A stretch of DNA of 64,000 nt, from assembly GCF_001602525.1 (NCBI RefSeq), contig NZ_LSYT01000009.1:237808-301807 (forward strand), in the 5' to 3' direction. Positions 42,476 through 50,645 of this stretch are shown one piece after another (positions within the stretch are counted from its first letter, which is position 1; each line of letters begins with the position of its first letter). The translations under genes and the position numbers were made by a program. This DNA is from Flavobacterium chilense (lineage in GTDB: Bacteria > Bacteroidota > Bacteroidia > Flavobacteriales > Flavobacteriaceae). The notes under the pieces are model-generated. The model ran no database searches. It was given only the letters and a program-made list of their open reading frames with translations, and had not been told where the DNA came from.

Positions 42476-43585
42476 ATGTCTATGCGAAACATTACTCAAG
42501 AAAAAATTGAAAATGATTATAAAGACGCTATTAGAAATAAGTATGTCAGTCAAAAAGAAACAGAAAAATATTCTCATTATTTAAGCAATCCATCACAAGC
42601 TCTTTTAAGAGATTTATGCAGGGAAACTTTAAAGTCAGATCCAAGAACTGACGATCTTAATGTGTATAGAATTTTTTTCAAATTCGACTTTAATCCAAAT
42701 GAAGAAAATACTTCTGTGCCGTACACAGATAAGTTTAGAAAAATTGGAGACTTATATAAAGAGGGAAAAAAAGCAACAAAAATTAATACTTTGGATTTAG
42801 CCGCAGTTTTAGTCGATTTTCAGCCAAGACCTTTTAAAAAATTTAAAGAAAAAGGGTTTGTTGAAATAGATAAAATAGAAGGGCCTTCTGACCCCAAAAG
42901 AAATCCTTATAAACCAGAAATATTTTTTGCGAAAATAGAAGATAAGCCAGTAGAGGAAAATGATACTGAAATTGAAGAAGTACATTTTGAAGAGCATGAA
43001 TGCTCAGCAAATACTGAAAGTGTAATACAGGAAGAGGATTTAGTAAGAGAAGAAAGTTTAAGCAGGGAAGAAGATTTAGTACAGGAAGAAATTTTTAATA
43101 CATCAGAAAGTTTCAATGAAGCTCAGAGTTTAATAATAAATGATTCACAAATTATGGCACAAAATAATTTTGATGTCAAAGCTATAGAGAGATCCATTAA
43201 AAGAATTTTAGAAAAATCAAAAACGAAGGTAATAATGGCAATAATTATTTTTTCTCTAAGTTTTGGGATTTACGCTACTTTCTTTAAAAAACAATGCATG
43301 CAATGGTCCGGAGATCATTATGAAGAAGTAAGTTGTGATTTAGAAATACAGGGATTTGGAACCTTTAATTCTCCCGAGCCTTATGATAATAGAGTTATAA
43401 ATCTAAGAAGAATTGCGGTTTGCGATACAACAACTTTTTTTAGAAATGAAAAAGCTATTGTTTGGTATGCTAAAGTAGGAAACAACGCAGAATTTTTTAA
43501 TACACATGGTACACATCCAGAAAATGGAAAAGCGTTAAGACCCATTACTCCGTATATTATTGATAAGTATGTAAAAAAGCATTAA
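42476..43585 (+). CDS. Membrane protein of unknown family, paralogue B
   Basis: Protein of 369 residues. The N-terminal domain (about 10-130; KIENDYKDAIRNKY, NPSQALLRDLC, DDLNVYRIFF, VDFQPRPFKKFKEKG) matches paralogues A and C. An acidic linker (about 150-235) contains an internal repeat of EEDLVREE-like units. A membrane helix (about 249-267) is followed by an outer domain with CMQWSGDHYEEVSCDLEIQG, VWYAKVGN and PITPYIIDKYVKK. The outer domain is repeated in paralogue C but missing in A. The cytoplasmic-in topology is inferred. The family is unnamed. The start may be ATG 42482. Confidence 0.8.
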   Translation: MSMRNITQEKIENDYKDAIRNKYVSQKETEKYSHYLSNPSQALLRDLCRETLKSDPRTDDLNVYRIFFKFDFNPNEENTSVPYTDKFRKIGDLYKEGKKATKINTLDLAAVLVDFQPRPFKKFKEKGFVEIDKIEGPSDPKRNPYKPEIFFAKIEDKPVEENDTEIEEVHFEEHECSANTESVIQEEDLVREESLSREEDLVQEEIFNTSESFNEAQSLIINDSQIMAQNNFDVKAIERSIKRILEKSKTKVIMAIIIFSLSFGIYATFFKKQCMQWSGDHYEEVSCDLEIQGFGTFNSPEPYDNRVINLRRIAVCDTTTFFRNEKAIVWYAKVGNNAEFFNTHGTHPENGKALRPITPYIIDKYVKKH

Positions 43586-43601
43586 TCATAAAAAGATATT
43601 T

Positions 43602-43798
43602 TATAATAAAAAACTACTAAACCCAAAACCGGATTGTTTGATGCTACGTTGCTATGTTTCAAAATCAACATAAACGAATCCAAAACGTGCCTTGTAACCT
43701 TCTGCTCATTCCATTCGAAAAATGGGAAGAGAAACACTTTGCAGGAAATCTTCACCTAATTGATCTTTATACAAAAACGAGATCTCAATTTTGTTCAG
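43602..43798 (-). pseudogene. Internally deleted relic of the GH1 beta-glucosidase gene
   Basis: About 100 bp (43602-43720) align to the 3' end of the gene at 32779-34131, with shared stretches such as the CAAAATCAACAT / CGAAATCAACGT match and the CTTGTAACCTTCTGC / GTTGTAACCTTCAGC match. About 70 bp (43730-43798) align to its 5' end (TCTCAATTTTGTTCA versus TCTCAATTTTATTCA). Some 1.15 kb between them is gone. Homology continues into the former promoter (to about 43960), so the relic kept both gene ends. Confidence 0.85.
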
Positions 43799-44133
43799 CT
43801 ATAAATATTTTACTTTTTAATTCTTCAAATTAATGGAAAAAAGGCTGCCTATCTCTTAAAAAAGTATTCTTCAAATGATTATCATAAATTTTAGATTATA
43901 GAATTTTATAACGATTCATTTTATTTAAATAATAAAATGAATATGGATCTATTTTTGTTAGGTGGTAAAACAAAAAGAATGAAAATATATAAACGCCCGC
44001 TCATTTGTAATAATTTTTTTATTTGAAATCGAAGCTCAATACAATATTGTAGGGCTTTTTTTTAAGTATTGGATGATGCTATATAAATTTTGTTGAAAAC
44101 GCGAATATTGTAAAACAGTAAGACCCATTTTGT

Positions 44134-44244
44134 ACTTCCCAAACATGCTATACCTTACGTCTTTCCTCATTTATTTATTAAACTAGTTTTGTACTTTTGA
44201 TCATATTGATAAATCGAATAAGAATTAATTCTGAAGCAAACCAA
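44134..44244 (+). promoter_or_regulatory. Partial leader and promoter, copy C
   Basis: ACTTCCC (44134-44140) lies 47 bp before AACTAGTT (44181-44188), followed by N3 and TACTTTTG (44192-44199), the same geometry as copies A and B. GTAAGAC upstream and CTTAC downstream persist (pairing of five bases), but the outer stem and peptide-side hairpin are absent. Minus-strand TTGGTTTG (44244-44237) occupies the place of the peptide-kinase promoter, yet no peptide or kinase remains. Bases 43960-44130 show no gene. Confidence 0.55.
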
Positions 44245-44312
44245 GTTGCTACGAGCCTGTATTTATTAGGAAACCTGATCATTCTTGTAACATTTAAAAA
44301 CTTTCCAAAAAC

Positions 44313-45224
44313 ATGAACAACTATTCTATCGAAGATTATAAAAAAGCTATTAAAGCAAAGTATGAGAGAGAGAAAGACAGCGATGGTTTATCTAGTCCTT
44401 CACAAGCAAATCTTAGAGATTTGTGTTGGGAAATATTTGAAAAAAAGAGGAGCGAGGATGACCTTATTGTTTTTAGTTCTTTTTTTGGTTTTCCATTTGA
44501 TGTAACCAAAAAAAATGAGTTTAAAAAGTGTACAGATAAATTTAAACCCATTGGTACTTTTTTTAAAGGAAGGACAGATTTAAGTTCCAGAAGTGCTGTG
44601 AACCTGGCTGCTATTTTAGTGGATTTTGAACATAGACCTTTTTTAAAATTTAAAGAAAAAGGTTTTGTAGTTGAAGAATTGAAGAGGACAAACGCTGTAA
44701 ATAATGAGTTTGTTGATACAGATGATGAAACCAGTCTGGAAGAGATCAGAAATGTTCTGGAACAATTCAAAAAAACTTCTTCATCTTCGAATCTTACCAG
44801 AAAAGTATTAAGTCAGTTTAGAAAGAGGATAAAAATTATATCGTTAGGTTTCGTTGTACTCTTTTGTGTGAGTTTTGCATTGACTGATAAGATCTTTGTT
44901 AAAAAGAAATGTATGCAGTGGACTGGTGATCATTATGAAATTGTGAATTGTAACCTGAAAACACAAGGTAACGGATTGGCTACCCATATAGAGTCATTTG
45001 ATAAAAATGTGGTTAATCTTAAAAAGATTAATGTTTGTGATACAACAATTTGCTTTGATCAGGACGGATTGGCGACTGTTTGGTACGCGAAGACTGTAAC
45101 CGGAATCGATTTTTTTAATGCAAATGGAAAACATCCTGAAAACGGCAGCCCATTAAAACCTGTAACGAATTATGTTTTAGATAAATATGTAAAAAAACAG
45201 CCGAAATTTAATGCAAGAATTTGA
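44313..45224 (+). CDS. Membrane protein of unknown family, paralogue C
   Basis: Protein of 303 residues with the same plan as paralogue B: N-terminal domain (about 1-115; YSIEDYKKAIKAKY, SPSQANLRDLCW, DDLIVFSSFF, VDFEHRPFLKFKEKGF), short linker, membrane helix (about 176-195; IISLGFVVLFCVSFALTD) and an outer domain with CMQWTGDHYEIVNCNL, CDTTICF, VWYAKTVTG, HPENGSPLKPVTNY and VLDKYVKK. The two Cys in each of the outer motifs could form disulfides. Promoter as in copies A and B. Confidence 0.8.
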   Translation: MNNYSIEDYKKAIKAKYEREKDSDGLSSPSQANLRDLCWEIFEKKRSEDDLIVFSSFFGFPFDVTKKNEFKKCTDKFKPIGTFFKGRTDLSSRSAVNLAAILVDFEHRPFLKFKEKGFVVEELKRTNAVNNEFVDTDDETSLEEIRNVLEQFKKTSSSSNLTRKVLSQFRKRIKIISLGFVVLFCVSFALTDKIFVKKKCMQWTGDHYEIVNCNLKTQGNGLATHIESFDKNVVNLKKINVCDTTICFDQDGLATVWYAKTVTGIDFFNANGKHPENGSPLKPVTNYVLDKYVKKQPKFNARI

Positions 45225-45355
45225 GTATATTCTTTTTGAATAATATTTTTTTTAAGATTTTGTACGAAATTATATAAATAAAAGTCAAAATTATAGAACA
45301 GTTCTGTAGGACTTGGAGTATAATTTAGCATAAAATAATTTTAAAGAAATCAAAC

Positions 45356-45772
45356 ATGAAAACTAAAAGAATATTATTCGGATTATTATTGAGCATTGGA
45401 TTATTTGCAGGAGCATGTAGCAGCGATGACAACGAAGGAGAAACAATCATTCCATTACAAGGAAAATACAACCTAAGTCAAACCGGAACGATTATTAACG
45501 GACAGGAAGTATTAATCGATGCTCCACAAAATGCAAGCGGATGTAACAGGGATTATTTAGACTTAAGATTGAGTAATGCAGCAGTTATAGGGGATTACAA
45601 TGGTTCTAATTGTGCCTTAACAGAAACTACAGGAACTTATGTAAGATCTCATAATGATTTAACGATTACAGTTGGTAATGTAAGTTCAACGAGTGACATT
45701 ATGAATCTTACGAATAAGGAATTAAAAATAAAAGATAAAACTACGGGAGTTATTACTGTTTATACCAGATAA
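45356..45772 (+). CDS. Lipocalin-like lipoprotein
   Basis: Protein of 138 residues with a lipoprotein signal (LSIGLFAGACSSDDNEGE; lipobox AGAC, Cys21) followed by an acidic spacer of the lipoprotein export type. The mature domain starts LQGKYNLSQTGTIINGQ and has a G-x-Y/W opening and a repeated strand pattern like lipocalin-like domains of Bacteroidetes. Two Cys (GCNRDY and SNCALT) may pair. Specific ligand unknown. Confidence 0.75.
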   Translation: MKTKRILFGLLLSIGLFAGACSSDDNEGETIIPLQGKYNLSQTGTIINGQEVLIDAPQNASGCNRDYLDLRLSNAAVIGDYNGSNCALTETTGTYVRSHNDLTITVGNVSSTSDIMNLTNKELKIKDKTTGVITVYTR

Positions 45773-45812
45773 TTATACCAAAGTAAATCGGTTATTTTTA
45801 ACGGATTAAAAA

Positions 45813-45846
45813 AAAGCGGAAATGACTTAAAAATCATTTCCGCTTT
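45813..45846. terminator. Bidirectional terminator
   Basis: AAAGCGGAAATGA (45813-45825) pairs exactly with TCATTTCCGCTTT (45834-45846), with T runs on both sides, between the lipoprotein and the sensor kinase. Confidence 0.93.
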
Positions 45847-45848
45847 TT

Positions 45849-48800
45849 TTATGCATTTGTATTTTGAAGCACCGGAATGTAAATATCAAAAGTGGCTCCT
45901 TTGTTTTGTTCGCCTTTTGCAGTGATAATTCCGTTATGGTTTTCTACAATTTTTTTAACGATTGCCAATCCAATTCCGGTTCCGGTATATTCCAGTTTTC
46001 CATGTAAACGCTGGAAGACTTCGAATATTTTTTTGCTGTACTGAGGTTCAAAACCTATACCATTGTCAGAAATACTGATATGGCAATAATCGATATCTTT
46101 AATTAAGGCTTCATTATCCAGATTTGCACCTTTTGTGATTTCGCTTTTAATTTTTATGATAGTAGGAACAGCCGGATTTGAGAATTTTAATGAATTGCTG
46201 GCAAGATTATACAATAATTGTCTAAACTGAAACGGAATAATACTTACTTCGCTGGTTTCATTACTTTCGATTACAGCTCCTTTTTGCTCCAGTTCTTCTT
46301 TCAGATCTTCTTTTACCTCATCAATGATTTTAGAAAGATTTACTTTTTCAAATATTCTTTCCTGAATGTTGGTTCTGGAATACGAAAGCAAATCATTAAT
46401 AAGCGTTTGCATGCGTTTGGCAGCATTTTGCATACGCTGGAATTTATCCTTTCCGTAATCGGATAAATTTTCAGATTCTTTCTCTGTAATTTGGGTAGCA
46501 AAGGTTTGAATTTTTCGTAATGGTTCCTGTAAATCATGACTGGAAATATAGGCAAACGACTGAAGTTCTTTGTTCATTTGCTCTAATTCAACATTTTTAA
46601 ATTCCAGTTCTTTAGTTCTTGCTGTTACTTGTTTTTCTAATTCCTGAGTAAATGCTTTTTCTGTCTGAATATCCGTAAATGCCCCAACCCATTTTATAAT
46701 CTTGTTGTCTTTGTTTAAAACAGGTTCACCAATTACGGCATGCCATCTATAAGTGCCGTCTTTTCTTAAAACCCTTACATCTGTTTTGTAAACCTGACCT
46801 GTTGCCAGACTGTTGCTCCATATTTTATTGTTTTCCTCAAAATCATCCGGATGAATCATGGCTTTCCATTCGGCTTCACCAGCGGGGATCACACCTGTAT
46901 ATTCCAGCCATTTACCAGAGGTAAACAATGCATTTCCTTTTTCGTCTGTTTCCCAAATAAGTTGGGGGATACTTTCGGTCAGGGAACGGAATTTTTTTTC
47001 ACTTTCTTCTATTTTTTTTCTGGTTTCTACTTTTTCGGTAACATCAATCAGCGTCATTTTAATTCCTGAAATGGTATCATCTAACTCCCGTTGAGGTGCA
47101 TATTCAAAATCAATATACATTTTACGCTCAACAGTACCATCGTTTAAATACAGCAGTGATTCTGATTCTGAATGCAGGTTTCCGGTTGTGTAAACTTCGT
47201 TTAGTAATCGGGCATATTTTTGTTTTTTGAGTTCAGGAAATACATCCAATATGTTTTTACCCTGTACATCATGTTCTTCTTTTTTCCAGATATTTTTCAA
47301 AAGTGCCGCATTGACCATTTCGATTACCATGTCTTTTCCTTTAAGAATGGCTTTAGGAACCGGAGATTCCATAACAAGTTTTCGGAATCTTTTTTCGCTT
47401 GCTTCAAGCTCCTGCTGATGATTTTTTTCATCAGTTATATCGCGTACAGTACCTAATAATTTTTCAGGATTATTTTCGGAGTCATAAAAAACTTTTCCTT
47501 TGGCTTCGACCCAGTGAATTGATTTGTCATCCCATATCACTCTGGCTTCATAGTGTATATTTCCTAAAGCAATGGCTTCTTTAAAGGCTTTTTCACGTAT
47601 ATACAAATCGTCAGGATGAACATGACTCAACAATTGGGCGTGACTCAGTTTTTCCCAGTCTTTATGTCCGGTAACAATTTCCAGATAACGTTGAGAATAT
47701 TGAAGGTCTTTTGTTTTTACTGCCAACTCCCAGGTACCTAATTCACTAGCTTCGACTATTATATTAAGTCTTTCTTCATTAAGCTCTGTTTTTTTTCTGG
47801 ATTCGACTTTTTCAGTTACCTCAGTAACAGTAACGATGATACCCGAAATTTCTCCATTTTCTTCTTTTAAAGGATGATATAGAAAATCAAAATAAAAAGT
47901 TTCCTGTTTTCCGTATCGGTTAATAGGTACAGGCAATTCGTTTCCATGATAAGGAATGCCGGTAGTAAAAACAGTATCCAGAAGATCACTTACGGTTTCT
48001 CTTACTTCGGGCAATGACTCAAACAAAGGTTTGCCTACAAAATCTTTTTCCTCACGGGCAACGAGTTTTAGATAGGCTTCGTTGGCCATTTCGGCTACAT
48101 GATTTGGACCACGTAAAATCGTGATCCCAACAGGAGCTTGTTTCACTGTATTTCGGAAACGTTTATCAGCTTCTTCGATTTTTTGTCTTGCTATAACCTG
48201 AGATGTGTTATCCAATACCCAAATGGCAACTTTAGTTACTTTTCCTTCTGTGTTTTTTAACGGGGCATAAACAAAAGTTACATATATTTTCTCTTCTTTT
48301 CCATGTCTGATGAGCATCATGTCTACTTCATTGGCATAAAAAGGAAGTCCGTCTTGTATTACTTTTTGCAGAGCAGCTTCGTAACAGGATTTTACTTCGG
48401 CGAAAGCCTCCCAATAATATTTTCCGGCTATTTGATCATAAGATTTTCCGGCAACTTCGAGAAAGCTGTCATTTACAATTTCACTGACCAAAGTTTCTGC
48501 ATCTAATACACAAATACCAATTGGAGATTGCGAAACCATGCTTCGTAAATTTTGCTCGCTTTCTTCCAGTTTTTTATTGGCGAAGTTAAGATCTGTCAGG
48601 TCAACACCTGTATTCATGACGCCATAAACATTACCGTTTACATCATAAATAGGAGTTAGGCTATAATTGAAATAATACGTTCCTGATTTTCCGTCAACGT
48701 TTATATCCAGTGGTGTATTTTTGGTATGAAAAGATTTTCCTGTGGTGAGTACTTCGTTAATCTGTTCAAAAACCAATTGATTGTCGAGCTCCGGAACCAC

Positions 48801-49847
48801 ATCTTTAAATGATTTTCCGATAACATCATTGCCTTTTCCCCATATTTTAATAATAGAATCATTGGCGAGTTCAACAATCATTTCTTTTCCCACATACAAA
48901 GCAATCGGAAAAGGAGCATTTTCAACCAGTTCTCTCACTTTCTGCTCACCTTCTTCGACTTTCGAACGGGAAAGTACCTGATCTGTCACTTCGATGGCGA
49001 TACCTACAACACCAGAAATAGTGCCGTCAGTTTCTTTTAGGGCTTCATAAGCAAAATTGATATAGGTGTCTTCTATTTTTCCATCACGTGGAAGCTGAAC
49101 CAGTTGCTCATTGGCAATAAATTTTTCACCGGTATTGTAAACATTATCCAGAACCTCCTCAAGATATTGATTTCTGGTTTCGGGCAAGGCTTCAAAAATA
49201 GGTTTATTGATGACCTCATTTGCGCTTCTTCCCCATAACAGAATCATTTGATCGTTGGCGATTTCAACCATATGTTTCGGACCTCTAAAAACACACATGG
49301 CAACAGGAGCCTGCATTATGTTGTTTATAAACCGGTCGTTACTTTCTTTAAGTGCCTGATTTACTTTTTTCTTTTCTGTAGTTTCGATAACCGTAACCAA
49401 AACGCCGCCAACATCTCCGTTTTCTGTTTTAATAGGACTGTAGGAGAAATCGAAATAACATTCTTCTGTAAAACCATTTCTGTTTAGCGGAACCATAAAA
49501 TCAGGAAAACTAACCGCTTTACCTTTCATTACATCATCAAACATAGGTCCTATCGTTTCCCAGATTTCTGCAAATGTTTCTCTTGAACTAATTCCTAAAG
49601 CTTCGGGATGTTTGGTTGAGCCAAGAATAGGACGAAAACCGTCATTATAAATCTGCGTATATTCTTTTCCCCATGCAATGTACATTCCAAACGGATTGTT
49701 GAGCATTACAGCAACCATGGTTTTCAAGCTTTGCGGCCATGTTTCGGGATTATCTAAAGCGGTTTTGCTCCAATCTTTAGCACGAACCAATTCGCCCATT
49801 TCGCCACCATCGGTTATAAAATAATTTTTATTATGTGTAAGGCTCAT
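45849..49847 (-). CDS. Multi-PAS sensor histidine kinase (eight PAS domains)
   Basis: Protein of 1332 residues with no membrane helices, so cytosolic. About eight PAS units of ~125-130 residues span residues 20-1075. Five or six have the pattern of the fourth and fifth units (VEIANDQMILLWGR-type and GKPLFESLPEVR-type). Two later units are PAS_3-like (about 690-815 and 945-1075; HVHPDD, MIHPDD). The coiled part is followed by HisKA, with the phospho-acceptor in YISSHDLQEPLRK (about 1105), and a HATPase (about 1215-1325; LYNLASNSLKFS, DNGIGFEP, GTGIGLAIVKK). It starts 12 bp after a single-domain receiver gene on the same strand. Light, redox or ligand signals cannot be told apart. Confidence 0.93.
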   Translation of the reverse strand: MSLTHNKNYFITDGGEMGELVRAKDWSKTALDNPETWPQSLKTMVAVMLNNPFGMYIAWGKEYTQIYNDGFRPILGSTKHPEALGISSRETFAEIWETIGPMFDDVMKGKAVSFPDFMVPLNRNGFTEECYFDFSYSPIKTENGDVGGVLVTVIETTEKKKVNQALKESNDRFINNIMQAPVAMCVFRGPKHMVEIANDQMILLWGRSANEVINKPIFEALPETRNQYLEEVLDNVYNTGEKFIANEQLVQLPRDGKIEDTYINFAYEALKETDGTISGVVGIAIEVTDQVLSRSKVEEGEQKVRELVENAPFPIALYVGKEMIVELANDSIIKIWGKGNDVIGKSFKDVVPELDNQLVFEQINEVLTTGKSFHTKNTPLDINVDGKSGTYYFNYSLTPIYDVNGNVYGVMNTGVDLTDLNFANKKLEESEQNLRSMVSQSPIGICVLDAETLVSEIVNDSFLEVAGKSYDQIAGKYYWEAFAEVKSCYEAALQKVIQDGLPFYANEVDMMLIRHGKEEKIYVTFVYAPLKNTEGKVTKVAIWVLDNTSQVIARQKIEEADKRFRNTVKQAPVGITILRGPNHVAEMANEAYLKLVAREEKDFVGKPLFESLPEVRETVSDLLDTVFTTGIPYHGNELPVPINRYGKQETFYFDFLYHPLKEENGEISGIIVTVTEVTEKVESRKKTELNEERLNIIVEASELGTWELAVKTKDLQYSQRYLEIVTGHKDWEKLSHAQLLSHVHPDDLYIREKAFKEAIALGNIHYEARVIWDDKSIHWVEAKGKVFYDSENNPEKLLGTVRDITDEKNHQQELEASEKRFRKLVMESPVPKAILKGKDMVIEMVNAALLKNIWKKEEHDVQGKNILDVFPELKKQKYARLLNEVYTTGNLHSESESLLYLNDGTVERKMYIDFEYAPQRELDDTISGIKMTLIDVTEKVETRKKIEESEKKFRSLTESIPQLIWETDEKGNALFTSGKWLEYTGVIPAGEAEWKAMIHPDDFEENNKIWSNSLATGQVYKTDVRVLRKDGTYRWHAVIGEPVLNKDNKIIKWVGAFTDIQTEKAFTQELEKQVTARTKELEFKNVELEQMNKELQSFAYISSHDLQEPLRKIQTFATQITEKESENLSDYGKDKFQRMQNAAKRMQTLINDLLSYSRTNIQERIFEKVNLSKIIDEVKEDLKEELEQKGAVIESNETSEVSIIPFQFRQLLYNLASNSLKFSNPAVPTIIKIKSEITKGANLDNEALIKDIDYCHISISDNGIGFEPQYSKKIFEVFQRLHGKLEYTGTGIGLAIVKKIVENHNGIITAKGEQNKGATFDIYIPVLQNTNA

Positions 49848-49859
49848 TCTAAAAACGAA

Positions 49860-50309
49860 TTAGGGTTGAAGTATGAAATGTTCTCTTAGAGGCTGTTTAA
49901 AATTATTTTCGGATGCTATAATCAGTGCATTTTCGATTACCTTTTTTAATTTAGAAAATTCGCCGGGTTTCCGAATATAATAAGTAGCACCTTTTTTATA
50001 CATTAAATCAACAATATCATTGTCCAGCGAAGTCGAAAAAATAATGACAGGAAGTGTATTCAGTTCTGCTTTTTCTTTTATTTCTGTCAGGCATTCAGAA
50101 CCATTTTTTCGGGGCATATTAAGATCCAGAAAAAGAATATCGGGTAAATTTGACGAAAAATTATCGGCCAAAAAATCCATAAGCTGTACTCCGTCATTCA
50201 CCGTTACAAGCGATACAGAAAGTGACAATTCGTCAAGAGCTTCTTTAAAAAAAGCGCAATCATCTTCATCGTCATCTGCCAGTAATAAATTGTAATGCTG
50301 CTTGTTCAT
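49860..50309 (-). CDS. Single-domain response regulator (Rcp1-like)
   Basis: Receiver-only protein of 149 residues. The acidic triad is LLADDDEDD, the phospho-acceptor Asp is in ILFLDLNMPRKNG (about residue 66), the Thr/Ser switch is in VIIFSTSLD, and the conserved Lys is in YYIRKPGEF. The length and the M-P-x-x-N/D-G motif match Rcp1-type regulators that work with phytochrome-like kinases. No output domain is present. It precedes the eight-PAS kinase by 12 bp and should act with it. Confidence 0.93.
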   Translation of the reverse strand: MNKQHYNLLLADDDEDDCAFFKEALDELSLSVSLVTVNDGVQLMDFLADNFSSNLPDILFLDLNMPRKNGSECLTEIKEKAELNTLPVIIFSTSLDNDIVDLMYKKGATYYIRKPGEFSKLKKVIENALIIASENNFKQPLREHFILQP

Positions 50310-50592
50310 TTTGAGTATTATAAGGTTTTTGTTTATTCGAAATTAAACTGTTTTTAAGTGTGATTTACGATCTAATTTCAGGCTTTATTTTTCTGTATTT
50401 TAAGATTGATATACCATTAAAATAGATTTGATTCTGCTAAGATAAGATTAATTGTATTACAAATAAACATGTATATTTTAATAAATTTAACGCTTTACTA
50501 TCTAATTCTGTAATCGTTTTGTTTAAATGTTTCAATGTTGTAAATCAGACTATTGTGTCTTTAGTTGTTGATTCTGGAAATAATATCAAAAA

Positions 50593-50622
50593 AAATCCGT
50601 CAAAAATTAATCTGACGGATTT
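50593..50622. terminator. Terminator between MscS and the response regulator
   Basis: AAATCCGTCA (50593-50602) pairs with TGACGGATTT (50613-50622), with an A run on the left that reads as a T run on the minus strand. It lies 24 bp beyond the MscS stop. Bases 50310-50592 hold no recognised gene; the receiver gene promoter must be there but no box is clear. Confidence 0.85.
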
Positions 50623-50645
50623 AAAACTAAAACCAGATAAGGTTT

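Noticed and set aside
28791..43585. Leaders considered as integron attC or invertible-promoter sites
   Set aside because: No integrase or recombinase gene is near, and the conserved ends expected for attC (RYYYAAC/GTTRRRY) were not found. Conservation extends to the promoter and the flanking genes, which fits duplication better.
44336..44770. 144-codon minus-strand ORF opposite paralogue C
   Set aside because: It lies antisense to a conserved domain shared by three paralogues. The Ser/Leu-rich product is typical of a reverse frame.
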